NCBI GenBank assembly: GCA_943737045.1 | Contig: CALSFV010000009.1 | Coordinates: forward strand, 682,001-746,000 | Direction: 5' to 3' | DNA: 64,000 nt | From: Parapristionchus giblindavisi | Lineage: Eukaryota > Nematoda > Chromadorea > Rhabditida > Diplogasteridae | Part shown: piece by piece, positions 60,003-64,000 of the stretch | Numbering within the stretch: the first letter of the stretch is position 1 | Layout: each line of letters starts with the position of its first letter | Notes under the pieces: model-generated | Seen by the model: only the letters and a program-made list of their open reading frames with translations | Database searches by the model: none | Told to the model about the DNA's origin: nothing | Made by a program: the position numbers and the translations under genes

Positions 60003-61181
60003 ATTTATGAGAGACTATCTGACTCAGTGAACATATTTTGCTTATGGCTTGGCACTTGGTCAAAAAGTGATATGAACCGATCGGGCCCCAATCGTGCACA
60101 GCTGTAGTAGGGGGTGGGATGAGCTCGCAGACGGAGTTTGGGTTCGTCATATCTACATCCTCAATAAATAACGTAAGTTCGATAAAATGGCATCGAAATT
60201 TCAAAGTTTACGGATTCGCTCGATATGTGTATACGACGATGGGCAATAATAAGCAGGTAAATCCCACCAAGTGTCATCCCGATCCAAAACTGCAAGGCCC
60301 AGAAATAATTTAAAAATCAATAAATATATTTTGTTTTATTTTTCCTACAATTGCCTCTCGGTGGCTGACTTTTTTTATTCCTTCAATTTGACGAGTATTC
60401 ATTAGTGTAACTATTGTATGAAAATGAACTAAAACAAATTGGGAAAAAGTTGCCTTATTCCCGAAAAAACCACGACTAAGAACGAATTATCGTGTGCCGA
60501 TTACGGTAATGCAAATGCGTTAATTCAAAATTCAGCATTTTTCTTCTTTTTTTCCCGAGATATGTGTCATATTACTCCTTAGATATTCATACAACAAGCT
60601 AATAATGAAAGAAAACAATAGTATGCTATCGAAATCGAATGCTAAATAATAGTAATTACCGAATTTTGAATTCCCGCATTTGCATTACCGTAATTGGCAC
60701 ACGATAATTCTTTCCGTTTGCCATGAAAAGGCGAATTAGTCGTGGTTTTTTCGGGAATAAGGCAACTTTTTCCCAATTTGTTTTAGTTCAATTTCATACA
60801 ATAGTTACACTAATGAATACTCGTCAAATTGAAGGAATAAAAAAAGTCAGCCACCGAGAGGCAATTGTAGGAAAAATAAAACAAAATATTTTTATTGTTT
60901 TTTTTAAATTATTTCTGGGCCTCACGGTTTTGGATCGGGATGACACTTGGTGGGATTTACCTGCTTATTATTGCCTATCGTCGTATACACATATCGAGCG
61001 AATCCGTAAACTTTGAAATTTTGATGCCATTTTATCGAACTTACGTTATTTAGCGAGGATGTAGATCTGACGAATCCAAACTCCGTCTGTGAGCTGATGC
61101 CACCCCCTACTACAGCTGTGCACTATTGAGGCCCGATCGGTGCCAAGAGAATGTCACTTGAGCCAGATAGTCTCTCTTATT
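60003..61181. mobile_element. Long foldback element F3, unit 3 copy
   Basis: Second copy of the element in intron 1 of gene B. It starts ATGAGAGACTATCTGACTCAG and ends CCAGATAGTCTCTCTTAT, with ATT on both flanks. The inner part differs (reverse-complement pair GAATTATCGTGTGCC and GGCACACGATAATTC). Units 1 and 2 lack it at the corresponding place (ctgatattctttgtgac, 6679). Confidence 0.8.
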
Positions 61182-61274
61182 CATTGTGAATTGAATCTAT
61201 AGTTCGATTTATTAAGATCTGACGCAAAGTATCGAAAAAAAATCTCCAAAAAATTTTGAAAATATAGCAAAAGT

Positions 61275-61355
61275 GCTTACAACACACATGATTCCAAAGC
61301 CGTCTCCGATCCAAGTACTAACTGGGCCCACCGTTGCTAAAATTGGCAGACCAGA
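61275..61355 (-). pseudogene. 5S rRNA-derived sequence, opposite strand, unit 3
   Basis: The minus strand reads CTGGTCTGCCAATTTTAGCA, ACGGTGGGCCCAGTTAGTAC, TTGGATCGGAGACGGCTTTG, then GAATCATGTGTGTTGTAAG. In units 1 and 2 only a short antisense piece remains at this place, followed by the sense copy. So this looks like the other arm of an originally symmetric 5S element. The canonical gtccagttagtacttgg text is better kept here (cccagttagtacttgg). Confidence 0.75.
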
Positions 61356-61832
61356 CTGGATGCCTTGTTTTCAACGAGGAATGGTCGTAGGCGAGATAGA
61401 GTGCGTGTGAGGTCGGGGACTATTCAGCGCTCACCACAAGTAAACGTATAGATGGAGAAATCGATGAATGAACTTTGTTCTTTGATCTTTGAGGCTCGTT
61501 CTATCATTCTTTTGTTGCAAGTGGTGTGAAATGGAAATTGAATAGATGATCACCTCTTATAATATACCTACTACGTAATATTGTACATACAGAGCACTTG
61601 ATGAGCAATGAGATGAATATTGTACATACTGAGCACTATACGTCTGATTATATGTATATAGCTGGTCACTCATTTTGCAGCAAAAGTTCACAAGTGCGAC
61701 AGCATCTTTTGGAACAAAGTAATCAGCATGGAGAACTGACTCTAGTCATGATATTTTCATCTCAATAGCCAGGCTGACCCTCCCCTTCGAAGTCATTGAG
61801 GGATAATAAAAGATTGTTTGTGCACCACATTT

Positions 61833-62150
61833 CTCCGCAATTTTAGGTGAGCCAATAATTTGGTCGAACATTTTTGGGTGCCTAAAATTTGGCTACCAGA
61901 CAAGCCCCACTTTTAAGTTGGGTCAATAATTTGGTGGTTGAGCCATTAATTTGGTTCGAAGTGGGGCTGTTATTTTAGTCTAAAATTTTAGCCCCACTTC
62001 GAACCAAATTATTGGCTCAACCACCAAATTATTGACTCAACTTTAAAAGTGGGGCTTGTCTGGTAGCCAAATTTTAGAATCAACTTTTACGTTCCACCAA
62101 ATTATTGGCCCCACTTCGCCCAAATTATTGGCTCCCCTAAAATTGCGGAG
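61833..62150. mobile_element. CTCCGCAATTTTAG palindromic MITE, unit 3 site
   Basis: Ends CTCCGCAATTTTAGG and CCTAAAATTGCGGAG, flanked by TTT (61830-61832, 62151-62153). Same family as 16054-16372, but inserted about 50 bp away in unit coordinates, between accacat and atccatgtgata. The two insertions are therefore independent. Confidence 0.88.
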
Positions 62151-62832
62151 TTTATCCATGTGATAAAATAAGCATTTTACACTTTATTAACTACAATGTA
62201 TTCTGCGTCTAGACAAAGCGTGGGATTATTTTGGACTTTTGTTCTAGTTCTTATCAGTGAAAACTCAATTTGAGTGCTTGTTTCTATGATCTTGCTTTAA
62301 TGCTAAAGCACCCATTGGCAGCAACAATAATAATTAAATTTATAATATAGAAATCTTGCTAGTACAGTTACAAGTTTGTTTTCGCAAATGTTCTTCAATA
62401 CAATTCAAAGACGTTTGATGAAGCTTCGTGTAGCAATTGCTCACGGTCGAGGAATTCATTTTGAACTCTTCATTTTGATTCGTTGAGAATAAATAGCAGA
62501 CGAACGAGACGGGAGTACGACAAAACAGCAAATACAAAACCGGAAAGTGGCGAAAACTTCGGCCAGAGTTGTACAATCATGGTCAGGTTGGACTGTTTGA
62601 GCTCCTTTGCCTCATGTCTATTATGTCATTATTTGGGCTTTGATCTCTGGTCCCTATGGCGAGTTGCGCTTTTGCCGATTTTTTTAAAATTTATTTATTT
62701 ATCGCATATCACAACGGTGTTTCGATTGCGCGTATTTTTCGTTTTTGGACAGTTGCGCTTTTGTCGTTGTGCTTTTGTCATACTTCCAGCGAGACTAACC
62801 TCTCGCCAAGACAGACACAAAGAACTGAACCT

Positions 62833-63953
62833 GTGGCAGTGTCTCTCGCAATAGAAGGGTTTGTTGCTCAGTTTCTTATTACCCACATTTCTTTTATTTT
62901 GTTGTAAATATGTCGGATAAAATACACTTGTTTACACTTGTTTATTTGGTACGAGAGTAGCCACAACTCCTCTTCCATATTTAGAGAGGGAGCCAAGCGA
63001 GATAGTGCGTATGTAGATCAGACAGAAAGCGAGGAGGAGCGGAGGGACTGGGGGGTGGACTCATAGAATATTTCTGTCTTTACAATTAGCAGCTGGTATT
63101 TCACAGTACATTTTATACGGACAATAATTTCCTTTCAAAAGCGAAAGCAATATGAACTTTATTTTATGAAAATCACGTATTACAGCTGCGGTCAGACGCC
63201 CATTCCTCCGAACCTGGCAACCGCCAATCCCATGACGCAGAATGATATCGTAGGCGGGAACGTTGCCGTCCCGTACTCGTGGCCATGGCAGGTTGTTTGG
63301 TGCTCAAAGGGTAAGTCGGAATCGTCAACTACTAGTTTACTTATTTCCACTTGAAGTATGCTTGCAAGTCTACTTCTAGTTAGAGGTAAGTTTACTACAA
63401 GTGGCATTTAATACTGTACTGAATTTTGTCAAATGTTCTTCCAATTGTTGTGAACTTACAGTAAACTTCTAGTCAGTGATGTAATTTAAGATACTGCTAG
63501 TTTTGAAATGCCAAAGTAAAATATATAATGAGAATTGAATAAGTTTTTTTGAATGTTATAAGCACTTCATCTTCTCCCAACTTTTACCCCACACGCACAA
63601 AAATACTCCGTCCAACTGCATATATATTTCTTTAAAATAATTTACATTTTATGTGCATGCAAACCCCCCTGCCCTGACTTACTCTTCTGCACTTAGTGCT
63701 GATAAGATAAATGTATTGTATTGTATTGTGCAGGCAAACCTATAAATACTTGTACATCTATTATTATAATAATATATATGTAATATTATTGTTAATATAA
63801 TATTATTGTATATAATAATATATACATAATAATATAATGTATAATAATATAATAATATACGTAATATTATTGTTAATTTAATATGTAGTTTACAGGATGG
63901 AGCGGTGGTTGCGAGCTTGAATGCGGTGGAACCGTTATGGGTCATTACTGCTG
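62833..63953 (+). pseudogene. Trypsin-like S1 protease exons, unit 3, broken
   Basis: The first exon survives only from GTGGCAGTGTCTCTCGCAAT (62833-62858). A deletion has joined upstream text (agaactgaacct) to it, removing the leader intron, splice acceptor, ATG and half the signal peptide. Exon 2 (63186-63310) is intact, with the DIVGG zymogen site. Exon 3 (63896-63953) lacks 11 bp (gtcgcacctgg) relative to unit 1, a frameshift in the GTVVAPGW segment. No start and no frame: a clear pseudogene. Confidence 0.85.
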
Positions 63954-63971
63954 GTATGCCATAGCACTTAA

Positions 63972-64000
63972 AGGGAGCGTAACCCCTTTCAATGGTCTCT
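63972..64000. mobile_element. Left end of an AGGGAGCGTAACC TTAA element, cut by the window edge
   Basis: TTAA (63968-63971) followed by AGGGAGCGTAACCCC and caatggtctct, matching the end of the 31974 element. It starts 18 bp after the exon 3 donor, the same point as in unit 1 (18697). Confidence 0.6.

Overview
The window reads as AT-rich nuclear DNA of a nematode, probably a rhabditid or diplogastrid. The evidence is short multi-exon genes with tttcag-type 3' splice sites, an acceptor placed directly before a start codon (as expected for spliced-leader addition), TATA-led small secreted-protein genes, and very many terminal-inverted-repeat and foldback elements. I cannot name the species from sequence alone. 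No CRISPR array, operon or prokaryotic feature was seen.

Layout. Three related units lie in the same orientation: unit 1 from position 1 (perhaps earlier) to about 18.7 kb, unit 2 from about 35.08 to 53.7 kb, and unit 3 from about 55.4 kb to the window end. A complete unit holds, in order: a tRNA-Phe, a minus-strand acidic exon, a foldback element of 2.3-3.1 kb, a 5S-rRNA-derived hairpin, a seven-exon gene for a secreted cysteine-rich protein, MITEs, and the first three coding exons of a trypsin-like (S1) protease. Unit 3 has lost the cysteine-rich gene and its protease exons are broken. Between units 1 and 2 (about 18.7-35 kb) lie single-copy genes: a divergent paralogue of the cysteine-rich gene (21.4-25.0 kb, nine exons, Thr/Ser tail) and a twelve-exon gene for a Ser/Thr-rich, partly basic protein (25.9-27.8 kb). 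The same interval has a solo LTR nested in a MITE, a 51-copy 12-bp array, a 1.5-kb foldback and two hAT-type MITEs.

The three cysteine-rich genes were assembled by splice sites, phase and cross-comparison. The paralogues share exon phases, nearly the same exon sizes, nine matching cysteines and a final cysteine just before the stop. The unit 1 and unit 2 copies appear to encode the same protein.

Because the units are paralogous, many transposon insertions can be read against an empty site elsewhere in the window, which fixes ends and target-site duplications: TAA/TGA (PIF/Harbinger-like, ends CAAGGGAA), TTAA (ends AGRNGG), TA (mariner-like) and 8 bp (hAT-like). The most unusual structure is a 1.9-2.3 kb foldback in intron 2 of both identical cysteine-rich genes. 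Each arm carries the 5' end of 18S rRNA. A second hairpin in the units carries the 3' half of 5S rRNA, and several TTAA MITEs carry tRNA-like segments.
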